A DNA stretch of 64,000 bases from Verrucomicrobiota bacterium (GCA_023428905.1 JAEYWP010000007.1:248001-312000); one strand, 5' to 3'; shown: positions 42,795 through 51,295, counted from the stretch's first letter. The notes: a model not told the origin generated them from the letters alone. Numbers and translations: made by a program.

Positions 42795-43597
42795 GCGCGG
42801 GAGGGATCGATGGAGGTGAGGCTGCGGTGGGGATGGTGAAGTCCGCGCTGGTCGGCGGGACGGGCGGATTTGCGAAACCAGGGGACGCCCTTGAGGTAGA
42901 GTCGGAAGGCGTGCCAGTGGATCAGGGTCATGACCGAGGCGGTGAGAAAGGGATACTTGACCGCATACCAGAGCAGACGCGCGTCCGTCAGGGGCCGCGC
43001 CCGCCCGCGCAGCGTACTGGTGAGGGTGCGGGTCTCGCCGGTGTAGTCGTCGATCTGGATGGAGAGGAAATCGCCGGCAGGGCGAAGGGTGAAATCGAAG
43101 GCCACGTCGACGTCGGAAAACGGTGAGACGTAGAAGTGCTTGGGGGTGCGCAGGTGGAAGCGGCCCCCGGCGTCCGGTTTCACCGGATACACCTTCACCT
43201 CGCGGAAGGTGTTGGTCACCTCGGCCAGCGCGACCAGGGGCTGGCCGGCGTTCCCGTAGCAGAAATAGAACGAAACGGGGTTGAACAGGTACCCGGCCAC
43301 TCGGGGCATGGTCACGAGGTCCACGCGGGCCACTCGGTCGGGCAGCGCCACGCCCGCCAGCCGCTCCAGCACCCGGTCTTTGAGGTTCGCCTCCGGGCGA
43401 ATGGCGCCCGGGAGGTAGTCCGCCTCGCGCAGGCTGAAGAGCCCGGGCCGGTTGATGCCGAGCACGCGGTGCCGGGCCCGCAGCACCGGCAGTTCGTCCA
43501 GGTCGATCCCAAGCATGAAGATGCGGTGGCGGAACTGGTGCCGCTTGGGCGCCAGTCGGCAGTGCCGCACGCTGCAGGTGTAGATTCGGGAGGGCAT
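42791..43597 (-). CDS. DUF1365 family protein
   Basis: A 268-residue protein with the standard DUF1365 sequence pattern: SRIYTCSVRHCRLAPKRHQF, FRHRIFMLGIDLDELP, VDLVTMPRVAGYLFNPVSFY, EVTNTFREVKVYPV, HFYVSPFSDVDVAFDF and PFLTASVMTLIHWHAFRLY. No transmembrane segment is certain. The biochemical role is unknown, but DUF1365 is almost always encoded between an FAD-dependent amine-oxidase-like protein and a CFA-like methyltransferase, as here. It overlaps the oxidoreductase gene by one base (TGATG) and the methyltransferase by four, so translation is coupled. Confidence 0.92.
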   Translation of the reverse strand: MPSRIYTCSVRHCRLAPKRHQFRHRIFMLGIDLDELPVLRARHRVLGINRPGLFSLREADYLPGAIRPEANLKDRVLERLAGVALPDRVARVDLVTMPRVAGYLFNPVSFYFCYGNAGQPLVALAEVTNTFREVKVYPVKPDAGGRFHLRTPKHFYVSPFSDVDVAFDFTLRPAGDFLSIQIDDYTGETRTLTSTLRGRARPLTDARLLWYAVKYPFLTASVMTLIHWHAFRLYLKGVPWFRKSARPADQRGLHHPHRSLTSIDPSRA

Positions 43598-44916
43598 CAG
43601 ACGGCGAGGGGGGCGGTCTCGGCAGTGAGCGCCGACGGGGTGGCCCAGGGGTCGCGCCCCAGGAGCTGTTGCGAAAGGGTGACCGCGCTGAGCAGGGCAT
43701 CCTCGTGGAATCCGTAGCGAAAGTAGCTTCCGGCGAAATACGTGCCGGTGTGGTGGCCGGCGAGGTTGAGGGCGGGCAGGTCCGCCTGCGCCCGCACCGC
43801 CCCGAGGTCAAAGAGCGGGTGCTGGTACCGGAGAGTCCGGAGGATGCGCTCCGGATGGATGCGATCGGGCCGGTTGATCGAGACGAAGTAGTTCTCCCGT
43901 TCCGACACGCCCTGGAGGCGGTTCATCCAATAGTGCGTCGCGGGCTCGTCGGCGGTGGCGGCGTTGATCCGCTCGTAGTTCCAGCTGGCCCAGGCCAGCC
44001 GGCGTCGGGGCATCACGGATACATCGGTGTGCACCGTGGCGATGTTTTCCTGGTAGTGAAACGCCCCGAGGATGCGCTGCTCCTCCGCGGTCGCGTCCGC
44101 CAGCAGGGCCAGGGCCTGGTCGGCGTGGGTGGCGAGGATGACCTGGTCAAAGCAGGTGCGTTCACCCGTGGTGGCAGTCACCACCACCCCCCGGCCCGTG
44201 CGCTCGACCCGGGCGGCGCCCACCCCGACGTGGATACGGTTTTGCCATGGCGCGATCAGGCGTCGCACGTATTCGCGGGCGCCGCCCTCGACGGTCCACC
44301 ACGGGTGCTGGGTATTGAGGCCGAGGAAACCGTGGTTGTGGAAAAAGCGCAGCAGCGTGGTGGCCGGAAAGGCCAAAAGCCTGGCGGGCGGCGTGCTCCA
44401 GACCGCGCTGCTCATCGGCACGAGGTAAAGCTCCAGGAAGTCGCGTCCATAACCACGCCGGGCGACGTAGGATTCCAGGGTCACGCCGCTCCAGGCGGGG
44501 TCGGAGAGCGCCTGCACCGCCTCGCGGTTGAACCGGTTGACCTGAGCCAGCATCCGCCAAAAACGCGGCCGCAGGAGATTTCCGCGCTGGGCGAAAAGGT
44601 GATTGAGGGACGAGCCGCACCATTCGATGTCGTTTACCCGGTCGCGTACGCTGAACGACATGTCCGTCGGTTTCACCGGCACGCCCAACGTGTCAAAGAG
44701 CCGGCAGAGATGCGGGTAGGTAACCCGATTGAACACCATGAAGCCCGTGTCGACGGGGAGCGCCCGCCCGGTGTGCGGTTCAATGACCTCCACCGTATGG
44801 CTGTGACCGCCCACGTGGCCCCCGGTCTCAAACACGGTGAGGTCCCAGCCCCTATGCAGGAAATGCGCACATCCCAGCCCTGCGATTCCGGTTCCAATGA
44901 TGGCGAGCGTTGGCAT
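43597..44916 (-). CDS. FAD-dependent amine-oxidase-like oxidoreductase
   Basis: A 439-residue flavoprotein. The dinucleotide-binding fold opens LAIIGTGIAGLGCAHFL, then DLTVFETGGHVGGHSHTVEV with the ribose-binding Glu. VDTGFMVFNRVTYPHL and DMSFSVRDR follow, and DQVILATHADQALALLADAT is the second FAD contact. The C-terminus NLAGHHTGTYFAGSYFRYGFHEDA is typical of this amine-oxidase-like group. Members in DUF1365/CFA clusters are linked to desaturation or oxidation of methylated fatty acyl chains. It is first in the leftward six-gene operon; its start is five bases from the tandem repeats at 44922-44943. Confidence 0.9.
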   Translation of the reverse strand: MPTLAIIGTGIAGLGCAHFLHRGWDLTVFETGGHVGGHSHTVEVIEPHTGRALPVDTGFMVFNRVTYPHLCRLFDTLGVPVKPTDMSFSVRDRVNDIEWCGSSLNHLFAQRGNLLRPRFWRMLAQVNRFNREAVQALSDPAWSGVTLESYVARRGYGRDFLELYLVPMSSAVWSTPPARLLAFPATTLLRFFHNHGFLGLNTQHPWWTVEGGAREYVRRLIAPWQNRIHVGVGAARVERTGRGVVVTATTGERTCFDQVILATHADQALALLADATAEEQRILGAFHYQENIATVHTDVSVMPRRRLAWASWNYERINAATADEPATHYWMNRLQGVSERENYFVSINRPDRIHPERILRTLRYQHPLFDLGAVRAQADLPALNLAGHHTGTYFAGSYFRYGFHEDALLSAVTLSQQLLGRDPWATPSALTAETAPLAV

Positions 44917-44921
44917 GGTAG

Positions 44922-44943
44922 TGTCTTAGAAATGTCTAAGACA
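44922..44943. promoter_or_regulatory. Tandem 11-bp operator candidate for the CarH/LitR-like regulator
   Basis: Two directly adjacent 11-bp units: TGTCTTAGAAA (44922-44932) and TGTCTAAGACA (44933-44943). The second is palindromic around its centre. They lie five bases upstream of the oxidoreductase ATG and downstream of a leftward TTGACG (44952-44957, minus strand) that could be a -35 box, so a protein bound here would block the lipid operon promoter or transcript start. The CarH of Thermus thermophilus binds tandem 11-bp repeats at a promoter, which makes this arrangement suggestive. Confidence 0.65.
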
Positions 44944-45065
44944 GGGCTGCGCGTCAAGACCGTCTGTTTAACTTTTGACTAGAATTGCGTAACCTCCGCA
45001 ACCGGCTGTAGATGAGAGCTGAAGTTTATTCTTTCGAGCCGTGGCTTGCAGTTTTGAGTAGGATT

Positions 45066-45076
45066 TGTCTAAGTAT
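45066..45076 (+). promoter_or_regulatory. Third copy of the 11-bp motif at the regulator's own promoter
   Basis: TGTCTAAGTAT matches TGTCTAAGACA in the first eight positions. It ends five bases before the regulator ATG at 45082 and overlaps a possible -10 (TAAGTA, 45070-45075) placed 18 bases after TTGCAG (45046-45051). This suggests autoregulation. Confidence 0.5.
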
Positions 45077-45081
45077 CGGCG

Positions 45082-46026
45082 ATGGATATCTCCTGTTCGA
45101 TTCAAGTGGCGGCCAAACGGGCTGGGCTGACGGCCCACGTGATCCGTATCTGGGAGAAGCGTTATGGGGCGGTGACGCCCGAGCGTACGGACAGCAATCG
45201 CAGGCTCTATTCGGAGGAGGCGGTGACACGGCTCCGTTTGCTCGGTGTCGCCACGCGTGCGGGCCACCGCATCGGCGATATCGCCCGGCTGCCGACGGAA
45301 GAGTTGAAGAAGCTTGCCGCGGAGGGGACGGAGGATCTCGGGCCTGAAGACTGGAGCACCCCCGGCCAGGCGTTGGACATCGCACTCGGCGCCACGCGGC
45401 GCCTGGACCAGCCCGCCCTGGAGCGTCTCCTCAACAGCGCTCTGGCCCGTCTGGGTCAGCACGGCTTTCTCGCCAACCTGGTGGCACCCCTCGTACGCGA
45501 GGTGGGTGATGGGTGGTTGCGTGGTGACCTGACGGCGGCGCACGAACATTTCGCCAGCGGAGTGATACGCACACGTCTGCTTTCAGCGTCCCGACCTTAT
45601 GCGGAACCGCGGAATGCCCCTCTCATGATCGTGACCACCCCGGCCGGCCAGGTGCACGAGTTGGGCGCGGCGATGGTGGCGGCGGCGGCCCGGGATGTGG
45701 GCTGGCGGGTCCTTTATCTCGGGCCGAGCCTCCCGGCGGCGGAGATCGCCTCGGCAGCGCTTCAGCACAAGGCGGAGGTGGTGGCACTGAGCCTGGTTTT
45801 CCCGGGCGACGACGATACCCTTGCCCACGAACTTCGCACCCTGCGTACGCTCCTTCCTTCCGCGGAGATCCTGGTGGGCGGTCGCGCCGCGCAGGCTTAC
45901 GCCCCGGTGCTGGCCGAGGTCCAGGCGGTGCACGTGGACGCGTTGGACAACCTGTACGCCCACCTCGAGCGGTTTCGCGCAAAACGGGGCCGGGCCGCGT
46001 CGCCCGACGCGCGCTCGAACGATTGA
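45082..46026 (+). CDS. MerR-family regulator with B12-binding domain (CarH/LitR-type photoreceptor)
   Basis: A 314-residue regulator. Residues 5-72 are a MerR winged helix (VAAKRAGLTAHVIRIWEKRY, SNRRLYSEEAVTRLRLLG). Residues about 92-175 form the four-helix B12 cap with Trp145, Glu155 and His156 in GWLRGDLTAAHEHFASGV: the W-x9-E-H motif of CarH/LitR adenosylcobalamin photoreceptors. Residues 180-300 are the cobalamin Rossmann domain with the lower-ligand motif VTTPAGQVHELGAAM (His192). In known members the dark, B12-bound tetramer represses and light breaks it apart. One difference: the residue after Trp, His132 in Thermus CarH as I recall, is Leu146 here. It is divergent from the lipid operon, its most likely target. 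Confidence 0.88.
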   Translation: MDISCSIQVAAKRAGLTAHVIRIWEKRYGAVTPERTDSNRRLYSEEAVTRLRLLGVATRAGHRIGDIARLPTEELKKLAAEGTEDLGPEDWSTPGQALDIALGATRRLDQPALERLLNSALARLGQHGFLANLVAPLVREVGDGWLRGDLTAAHEHFASGVIRTRLLSASRPYAEPRNAPLMIVTTPAGQVHELGAAMVAAAARDVGWRVLYLGPSLPAAEIASAALQHKAEVVALSLVFPGDDDTLAHELRTLRTLLPSAEILVGGRAAQAYAPVLAEVQAVHVDALDNLYAHLERFRAKRGRAASPDARSND

Positions 46027-46096
46027 ATGCAGGCCGCTCCGCCGGAGGATGCGGCCGGGCTTGGCTCGCGGGCCCGAAACGTGCCTCCTTTGGCTC

Positions 46097-46552
46097 ATGT
46101 CTCCCTCCGCCGCCGCCGAGAAACTTGTCGCTGAAATTGTCCGCCTCTTCCCGGAGTTTCTTGCCGATCCGGTGGACAGCGAGATGTGCAAGGGCAACGC
46201 CGCCCTCTGCGTGATCGATCCCACCGGGCGGGTGCACGGGCACATCTTCGGCCAGAGCCGCGAGCGCGGCCGGTGGTATTTCAGCGTCGCGACGCGAAAG
46301 GTCCTCCAGGTCTGGGCCACGGGCTTTGCGACCGGGCGCTTCGAGGAACTCGTGTATTCAGGGAAGTTGGACGAAGGAAAGTTCGGGTTGAGCCGCCCCG
46401 ATTTCATCGGCTGGCAGGGCGGTCTGCCCCTGGTCGACCGCGACGGCCAGCTGCTGGCGGCGGCGTTCTCCGGTTTCCGCGGCACCTCCGACATCGCGAT
46501 CATCGAAAAGGCGCTTGCGGCGGTGCCCGAGCTGTCGGTCAAACGCGAGTGA
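46097..46552 (+). CDS. GlcG/HbpS-like heme-binding-family protein
   Basis: A 151-residue protein from ATG 46097. It matches the GlcG/HbpS (PF03928) fold: NAALCVIDPTGRVHGHIFGQ, GRWYFSVATRKVLQVWATGF, GLSRPDFIGWQGGLPLVDRD and GQLLAAAFSGFRGTSDIAII ending EKALAAVPELS. The GGLPL...G segment is the family's most conserved part. Members bind heme or small molecules or stabilise partner enzymes; the specific role is not known. There is no signal peptide, so it is cytoplasmic. It lies 70 bases after the MerR gene on the same strand. Confidence 0.75.
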   Translation: MSPSAAAEKLVAEIVRLFPEFLADPVDSEMCKGNAALCVIDPTGRVHGHIFGQSRERGRWYFSVATRKVLQVWATGFATGRFEELVYSGKLDEGKFGLSRPDFIGWQGGLPLVDRDGQLLAAAFSGFRGTSDIAIIEKALAAVPELSVKRE

Positions 46553-46650
46553 GCCCGCGGGGCGCATCAATGTGAGTGCGCTGGTTTAGGCGCCTCGTCC
46601 GTTCATCGTTTGCCATTCCGCCGTTTCGGCTAAGTTCCGCTCCTTTCACC

Positions 46651-47808
46651 ATGGAAAACTTCACCTTTCACAACCCCACCCGTCTTATCTTCGGTCGCGG
46701 GCAGATCGCCGCGATGAATACGGAGCTTCCGGCCCAGGCCCGGGTGCTCCTCCTGGCCGGTGGCGGCAGCATCAAAAAGAACGGCGTTTACGACCAGGTG
46801 AAGCAGGCGCTCGGCAATCGCACCGTGGTGGAGCACTGGGGCGTGGAGGCCAACCCGGACTACGACACGCTGATGAAGGGCGTGGAGCTCGTGCGCCGCG
46901 AGAAGCTCGACTGGATCGTGCCCGTCGGCGGCGGCAGCGTCCTCGACGGCGCCAAGTTTGTTGCTGCGGCGGCGGTGTATGCCGGTGACCCGTGGGAAAT
47001 CCTGACGAGTTCCGGCTCCGTCGTGGCGGCTGCGCTGCCGATCGGCGCGGTACTGACCCTGCCCGCCACCGGATCCGAGGCGAACACCGCCGCGGTGATC
47101 TCGCGGCGCGCGATCCGCGAGAAGCTCGCGTTTCTCAGCCCGCGCGTGTTTCCCACCTTCTCCATTCTCGATCCGGAAACCACCTATTCGCTGCCGTCGC
47201 AGCAGGTGGCCAATGGCATCGCCGATGCCTTTACCCACGTGCTGGAGCAGTACCTGACCTACCCGGTCAATGCGGCGGTCCAGGACCGTTTTGCGGAGTC
47301 CATCCTGCGCATCCTCACCGAGGAAGGTCCGAAGACCCTGAAGGCGCCGACCGACTATGATGCCCGCGCCAACCTCGTCTGGGCCGCCACCTGGGCGCTC
47401 AATGGCGCGATCGGTTGCGGTGTTCCCCAGGATTGGGCGACGCATATGATCGGCCACGAAATCACCGCGCTACACGGGATCGATCATGCGCGCACCCTCG
47501 CCATTGTTCTTCCGAACCTGCTCGAGGTGCAGCGTGAGACCAAGCGCGGAAAGTTGCTCCAGTACGGCGAACGCGTCTGGGACATCCGCACCGGCACCGA
47601 GCAGGAGCGGGTGGACGCGGCCATCGCCGCCACGCGCCGTTTTTACGAGTCGCTGGGCATCGCCACCCGCCTGAGCGAGTACGGTATCAAGGACAACACG
47701 GCGGCCGAGGTGGCGCGGCGGTTGGCCGCCCGCGGTGCGGTCAAGCTGGGTGAGCGCGGTGACATCACCCCGGCGAAGGTTGAGGAAATTCTCCGCCTGG
47801 CCGTGTAA
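46651..47808 (+). CDS. yqhD: YqhD-like iron-containing alcohol dehydrogenase
   Basis: A 385-residue group III metal-dependent alcohol dehydrogenase that reduces short-chain and reactive aldehydes with NADPH. The N-terminus reads FTFHNPTRLIFGRGQIAAM. The coenzyme loop GGGSIKKNGVYDQV and PVGGGSVLDGAKF follow, then GSEANTAAVISRR. Metal ligands are Asp192 and His196 in DAFTHVLEQY, His265 in DWATHMIGHE and His279 in LHGIDHARTLAI, matching E. coli YqhD in spacing. It is cytoplasmic. A role in detoxifying lipid-peroxidation aldehydes would fit the neighbouring photo-oxidative lipid system, but this is inference. A hairpin without a T-run follows at 47827-47850. Confidence 0.92.
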   Translation: MENFTFHNPTRLIFGRGQIAAMNTELPAQARVLLLAGGGSIKKNGVYDQVKQALGNRTVVEHWGVEANPDYDTLMKGVELVRREKLDWIVPVGGGSVLDGAKFVAAAAVYAGDPWEILTSSGSVVAAALPIGAVLTLPATGSEANTAAVISRRAIREKLAFLSPRVFPTFSILDPETTYSLPSQQVANGIADAFTHVLEQYLTYPVNAAVQDRFAESILRILTEEGPKTLKAPTDYDARANLVWAATWALNGAIGCGVPQDWATHMIGHEITALHGIDHARTLAIVLPNLLEVQRETKRGKLLQYGERVWDIRTGTEQERVDAAIAATRRFYESLGIATRLSEYGIKDNTAAEVARRLAARGAVKLGERGDITPAKVEEILRLAV

Positions 47809-47826
47809 ACACGCCGTCGCGCCTGC

Positions 47827-47850
47827 GCGGCGTTCCCATGGGGACGCCGC
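47827..47850 (+). terminator. GC-rich hairpin after yqhD
   Basis: GCGGCGT (47827-47833) and ACGCCGC (47844-47850) with an inner CCC/GGG stem. It lies about 20 bases after the stop. There is no U-tract, so it is a weak terminator or stabilising stem. Confidence 0.45.
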
Positions 47851-47993
47851 ACCACGCCGGCGTTTCAGACCCGCGCGCGGCAAGCCTGCGGCGGCACCGT
47901 GCGCCCCATTTCCAGGGCGAGGGGTGCGGACGAGCGATTCGCAATTTTTGCGCAGGATCTCGCGGCTTGGATGTGCTAGCCTGACCGGCGTTT

Positions 47994-49685
47994 ATGGACT
48001 GGCTCCCGGACTGGCTCACCCAACTCTTCACACACGAATCGGTCGCGCGCACCGTGATCCTCATCGGGGTCGCCGGCGCCGCCGGCACCGCCCTGGGCAA
48101 GATACGCGTCTTCGGCATCAGCCTGGGCATCGCCGGTGTCCTGTTCGCCGGCCTGGTGCTTGGGCACCTCAAGCTCACGCTCGATCACCACGTCCTGGAG
48201 TTCATCCGTGAGTTCGGGCTGATCCTCTTTGTCTATACCTTGGGCCTCCAGATCGGGCCGGGTTTCTTTTCCTCGCTGAGGAGCCGGGGCCTGACCCTCA
48301 ACCTCTTTGCCGCCTCAATTGTGATTCTCGGCGGCGTGATTGCCTCCCTCTGGATCCTCGGGGGTTTTGTCCCGACCGAAGCCGGTGTGGGCCTTTTTTC
48401 GGGCGCGTCAACCAACACGCCCAGCCTGGCTGCGGGCCAGCAGGCGTTGAAGCAGCTGGGCGCCCCCAACGACGCGGGAGCCATCCAGGGTCTCGCGTAT
48501 GCCGTGGCGTACCCCTTCGGCATCCTCGGCATCATCATCACGATGCTGCTGGTCCGTAAGCTCTGCGGCGTGAACGTGAAACAGGAGGTGGCGGCGGCCG
48601 AGGCGTCGCGCAAGCCCAGTGTTCCGAAGCCCTCCACGCGCAATTTTGAAGTGCGCAATCCGAACCTCGTCGGGCGTCCGCTCGGCAAGATTCCCGGCTT
48701 CTCCACCATGGGCGTGGTGATCTCACGCTTCTCACGGGGTGGTCACGTCGAGGTGGCCGATCCCTCCACCGAGCTTCATCTCGGCGACATCCTCCACGCG
48801 GTCGGCCCGGAGGACGGGCTCGACCAGCTCCGAGTGGTGGTCGGCGCGGAGGTGAGCCTGGACCTCAAGGCCGTGCCCGGGCCGGTCACGAATCGCCGCC
48901 TGATTGTGACAAAGTCGGATGTGCTCGGACGCCCGATCGATGAAATTTCTGCGTTCTCCCAGCGCCAGGTGATCGTGACCCGCGTGTCCCGCCAGGGCCT
49001 CGAGTTTACGCCCACGCCGAGCTTCAAGCTGCAGTTCGGCGACATCCTGATGGCGGTCGGCGAGTCGCCCCAGATCGACGAGGTGGCGAAGGTGGTGGGC
49101 AATTCGGCCAAAGCGCTCGACGCGCCGCAGCCCATCCCGTTTTTCCTCGGCATCGCGCTCGGCGTGCTTTTCGGCTCCATCCCGGTGTTCGTTCCCGGAC
49201 TGCCCGCTCCTGTGAAGCTCGGTCTTGCCGGCGGCCCGCTGGTGGTGGCCATCCTGCTTTCGCGCTTGGCCAACACCGGCCCGCTGGTCTGGTACATGCC
49301 GATCAACGCGAATCACATGCTGCGCGAAGTGGGCATAACGATGTTCCTCGCGGCGGTCGGGATCAAATCGGGTGAAAAATTCGTCGAGGTGCTGACGGGC
49401 GGCGACGGCCTGCACTGGTTCGCCTTCGGCGCGGTGATCACGATCGTGCCGCTGCTGCTGGTGGGCTTCATCGCGCGGCTCTGGAAAAAGCTCAACTACG
49501 CCGAACTTTGCGGCCTGCTCGCCGGCAGCATGACGGATCCCCCGGCCCTGGCCTTCGCCCATCAGGTGACGGACAGCGACGCTCCGGCCGTGGCGTATGC
49601 GACCGTCTATCCGTTGACGATGCTCCTGCGCGTCTTCACCGCGCAGCTGGTGGTGTTCTTTCTTTATAAGGCGGCGGGCGGGTAA
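47994..49685 (+). CDS. AspT/YidE-family transporter with paired TrkA-C domains
   Basis: A 563-residue membrane transporter of the aspartate:alanine exchanger type (AspT/YidE/YbjL). Two membrane halves of about five helices each (about 18-190 and 375-560) flank two cytoplasmic TrkA-C (RCK_C) domains (about 210-365: FEVRNPNLVGRPLGKIPGF, DILHAVGPEDGLDQLRVVVG, QFGDILMAVGESPQIDEV). Family motifs include FGLILFVYTLGLQIGPGFF, GASTNTPSLAAGQQALKQLG, VGITMFLAAVGIKSGEKFVE and CGLLAGSMTDPPALAFAHQV. The substrate is unknown, likely an amino acid or dicarboxylate. It is a single gene ended by a strong bidirectional terminator. Confidence 0.93.
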   Translation: MDWLPDWLTQLFTHESVARTVILIGVAGAAGTALGKIRVFGISLGIAGVLFAGLVLGHLKLTLDHHVLEFIREFGLILFVYTLGLQIGPGFFSSLRSRGLTLNLFAASIVILGGVIASLWILGGFVPTEAGVGLFSGASTNTPSLAAGQQALKQLGAPNDAGAIQGLAYAVAYPFGILGIIITMLLVRKLCGVNVKQEVAAAEASRKPSVPKPSTRNFEVRNPNLVGRPLGKIPGFSTMGVVISRFSRGGHVEVADPSTELHLGDILHAVGPEDGLDQLRVVVGAEVSLDLKAVPGPVTNRRLIVTKSDVLGRPIDEISAFSQRQVIVTRVSRQGLEFTPTPSFKLQFGDILMAVGESPQIDEVAKVVGNSAKALDAPQPIPFFLGIALGVLFGSIPVFVPGLPAPVKLGLAGGPLVVAILLSRLANTGPLVWYMPINANHMLREVGITMFLAAVGIKSGEKFVEVLTGGDGLHWFAFGAVITIVPLLLVGFIARLWKKLNYAELCGLLAGSMTDPPALAFAHQVTDSDAPAVAYATVYPLTMLLRVFTAQLVVFFLYKAAGG

Positions 49686-49719
49686 CCGGGTGCCGGCGAG
49701 GTCTGCTCGCACGCACAAA

Positions 49720-49750
49720 AAAGCCGGAGCCCTCCGCGGGCTCCGGCTTT
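49720..49750. terminator. Strong bidirectional terminator
   Basis: A perfect 13-bp stem AAAGCCGGAGCCC (49720-49732), 5-base loop, GGGCTCCGGCTTT (49738-49750), with an A-run on the left (49717-49722) and CCTTTT on the right. It serves both convergent genes. Confidence 0.93.
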
Positions 49751-49790
49751 CCTTTTGCCGGGTGCCACCCTGCGGTGGCGGGGGTTGGGA

Positions 49791-51287
49791 CTAAAGGGGT
49801 TCGATCCGAACGTTGCGGAACTGGACGGGCCGGGCGCCCGACTGGAGCCCGATGCGGCCTTCCGCCGGCACCGGCACCTCGAGCGGCGGGGGCGTCGCAT
49901 TCTCGCCGGAGGCCTGCGCGCGCGGGTCTTTCACATTCAGCTTGGTCACGGCCTCGCCGTTAAGGAGGACGGTGAGTTCCTGACCCTGTGCGAGGATCAC
50001 AACGCGGTTCCACTCGCCCGGGGTGATGGTGATCTGCCGGGTGGGGCCCACCACCCCGTGGATCGCGCCGACGAGGTGTTTGTCATCCTGCGCGTCGCCC
50101 TGGAGGAGCTGCACCGCCAGGCCATTTTCGCCGTTCGGGGCGCGCAGGCGCACCTTGCCCTCGCTGCCCTGCTGGCAGAGGAACTCCATCGAGAGGGCAA
50201 AATTGCCGTGGTTGCCCGGCGTCCACAGTTCCGCCTCACCCTTTGGCACCAGTGTGCCCTGCTGCACGCTCCATCCCGCGCCCTTGCTCACCGCCTGGCT
50301 GAGCTGGGCGTCAAAGAGCGGTTTGGGCTCCGGCCAACCGCGGGCACCGTAGCCGGTTTGCCGTTCCGACCAGGTGTCGGAAATCGTGGCGGTGAAGTCC
50401 GGCGGCAGTACCCGGTCGGCCAGCAGGTCTTCCATCGGCGCGACCGCCGCCTTCTTGAAATACGCCACGCTGCGCTCGACGTCGCGATCGAGCGACGGGG
50501 TCATGTGTTCATATTCCACATATGCGATGCCTGAGAACCCCTGGCGCCGGAGTTCGGCGATCTGGCCGGCGGCGTTGGACGCTCCGGTGCCCCAGGGCAT
50601 GTCGTGCGCGCTCTTCACTCCGATTTCCGTGAGGTCTTTGAAGTGGAGTTCAAAGAGGCGTCCCTGCGCCTTGCGCAGCGTGGCCACCGGATCGTAGCCG
50701 GAACGCGCCCAGTGGCCGGTGTCGGCAGAGAGCCCGATCCACTGCGCATGCGGCCGCGACGCGCTCAGGGCCGTCTCCGGGTTCGCGTAAATCGAAGGGC
50801 TGGGGTGGTTGTGTAGCGAGACGCGGATGCCATTTTCCTTGGCGAGCTGGGCCACCAGCGGGAGCACGTCCTGCGCAGGCTCGGTGGTAATACCCTGCAG
50901 CCCCATCGCCTTGGCGAACGCAAAGATCTGCCGCCACTCGGCCTCGTCCTTGCCGTTGACCACACCATAACTGACCAGCGTGATGCCCTTGCTGCGGGTG
51001 AGGTTGAGGACGTGGGCCTGGGTAGCCGCGTCCATCGTGTGGTGGAAGGTGCCGGCGCCGTCCGGTGCCAGTTTCTGGCCGGGGTAGGCCTGGAGGTGTT
51101 CGACCCCAAACGCCTGAGCGCGATCGAGGGTTTCCGCGAAGCTGAGATTGCGGAAGGTATAGGCCTGAAGCCCGACCTTGGGGGTGCCGCCTGCAACGGG
51201 TGCGGAAGCGGTGGGCCCGGTCTTGCAGCCAGCCAGCGCGAGGGCAGCCAGGGCGGCGACGGCAACGAGAGAAAAGGTGTTTTTCAT
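49791..51287 (-). CDS. Lipoprotein: sugar isomerase/epimerase TIM barrel fused to a DUF1080-like module
   Basis: A 498-residue protein from ATG 51287 (AAGGAGG three bases upstream). The N-terminus MKNTFSLVAVAALAALALAG is followed by the lipobox Cys22. Residues about 35-285 form an AP-endonuclease-2/xylose-isomerase-like TIM barrel: VGLQAYTFRNLSFAETLDRA, GITLVSYGVVNGKDEAEW, RVSLHNHPSPSIYANPET, IGLSADTGHWARSGYDP, LFELHFKDL, GFSGIAYVEYEH. Residues about 310-498 resemble a DUF1080 concanavalin-like domain (GWSVQQGTLVPKGEAELWTP, NFALSMEFLCQQGSEGKVRL, RIGLQSGARPVQFRNVRIEP). It is attached to a membrane outside the cytoplasm. The pairing with a Tat-exported Gfo/Idh/MocA gene eight bases away suggests periplasmic oxidation and cleavage of glycosides. 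Confidence 0.87.
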   Translation of the reverse strand: MKNTFSLVAVAALAALALAGCKTGPTASAPVAGGTPKVGLQAYTFRNLSFAETLDRAQAFGVEHLQAYPGQKLAPDGAGTFHHTMDAATQAHVLNLTRSKGITLVSYGVVNGKDEAEWRQIFAFAKAMGLQGITTEPAQDVLPLVAQLAKENGIRVSLHNHPSPSIYANPETALSASRPHAQWIGLSADTGHWARSGYDPVATLRKAQGRLFELHFKDLTEIGVKSAHDMPWGTGASNAAGQIAELRRQGFSGIAYVEYEHMTPSLDRDVERSVAYFKKAAVAPMEDLLADRVLPPDFTATISDTWSERQTGYGARGWPEPKPLFDAQLSQAVSKGAGWSVQQGTLVPKGEAELWTPGNHGNFALSMEFLCQQGSEGKVRLRAPNGENGLAVQLLQGDAQDDKHLVGAIHGVVGPTRQITITPGEWNRVVILAQGQELTVLLNGEAVTKLNVKDPRAQASGENATPPPLEVPVPAEGRIGLQSGARPVQFRNVRIEPL

Positions 51288-51295
51288 AGGCCTCC

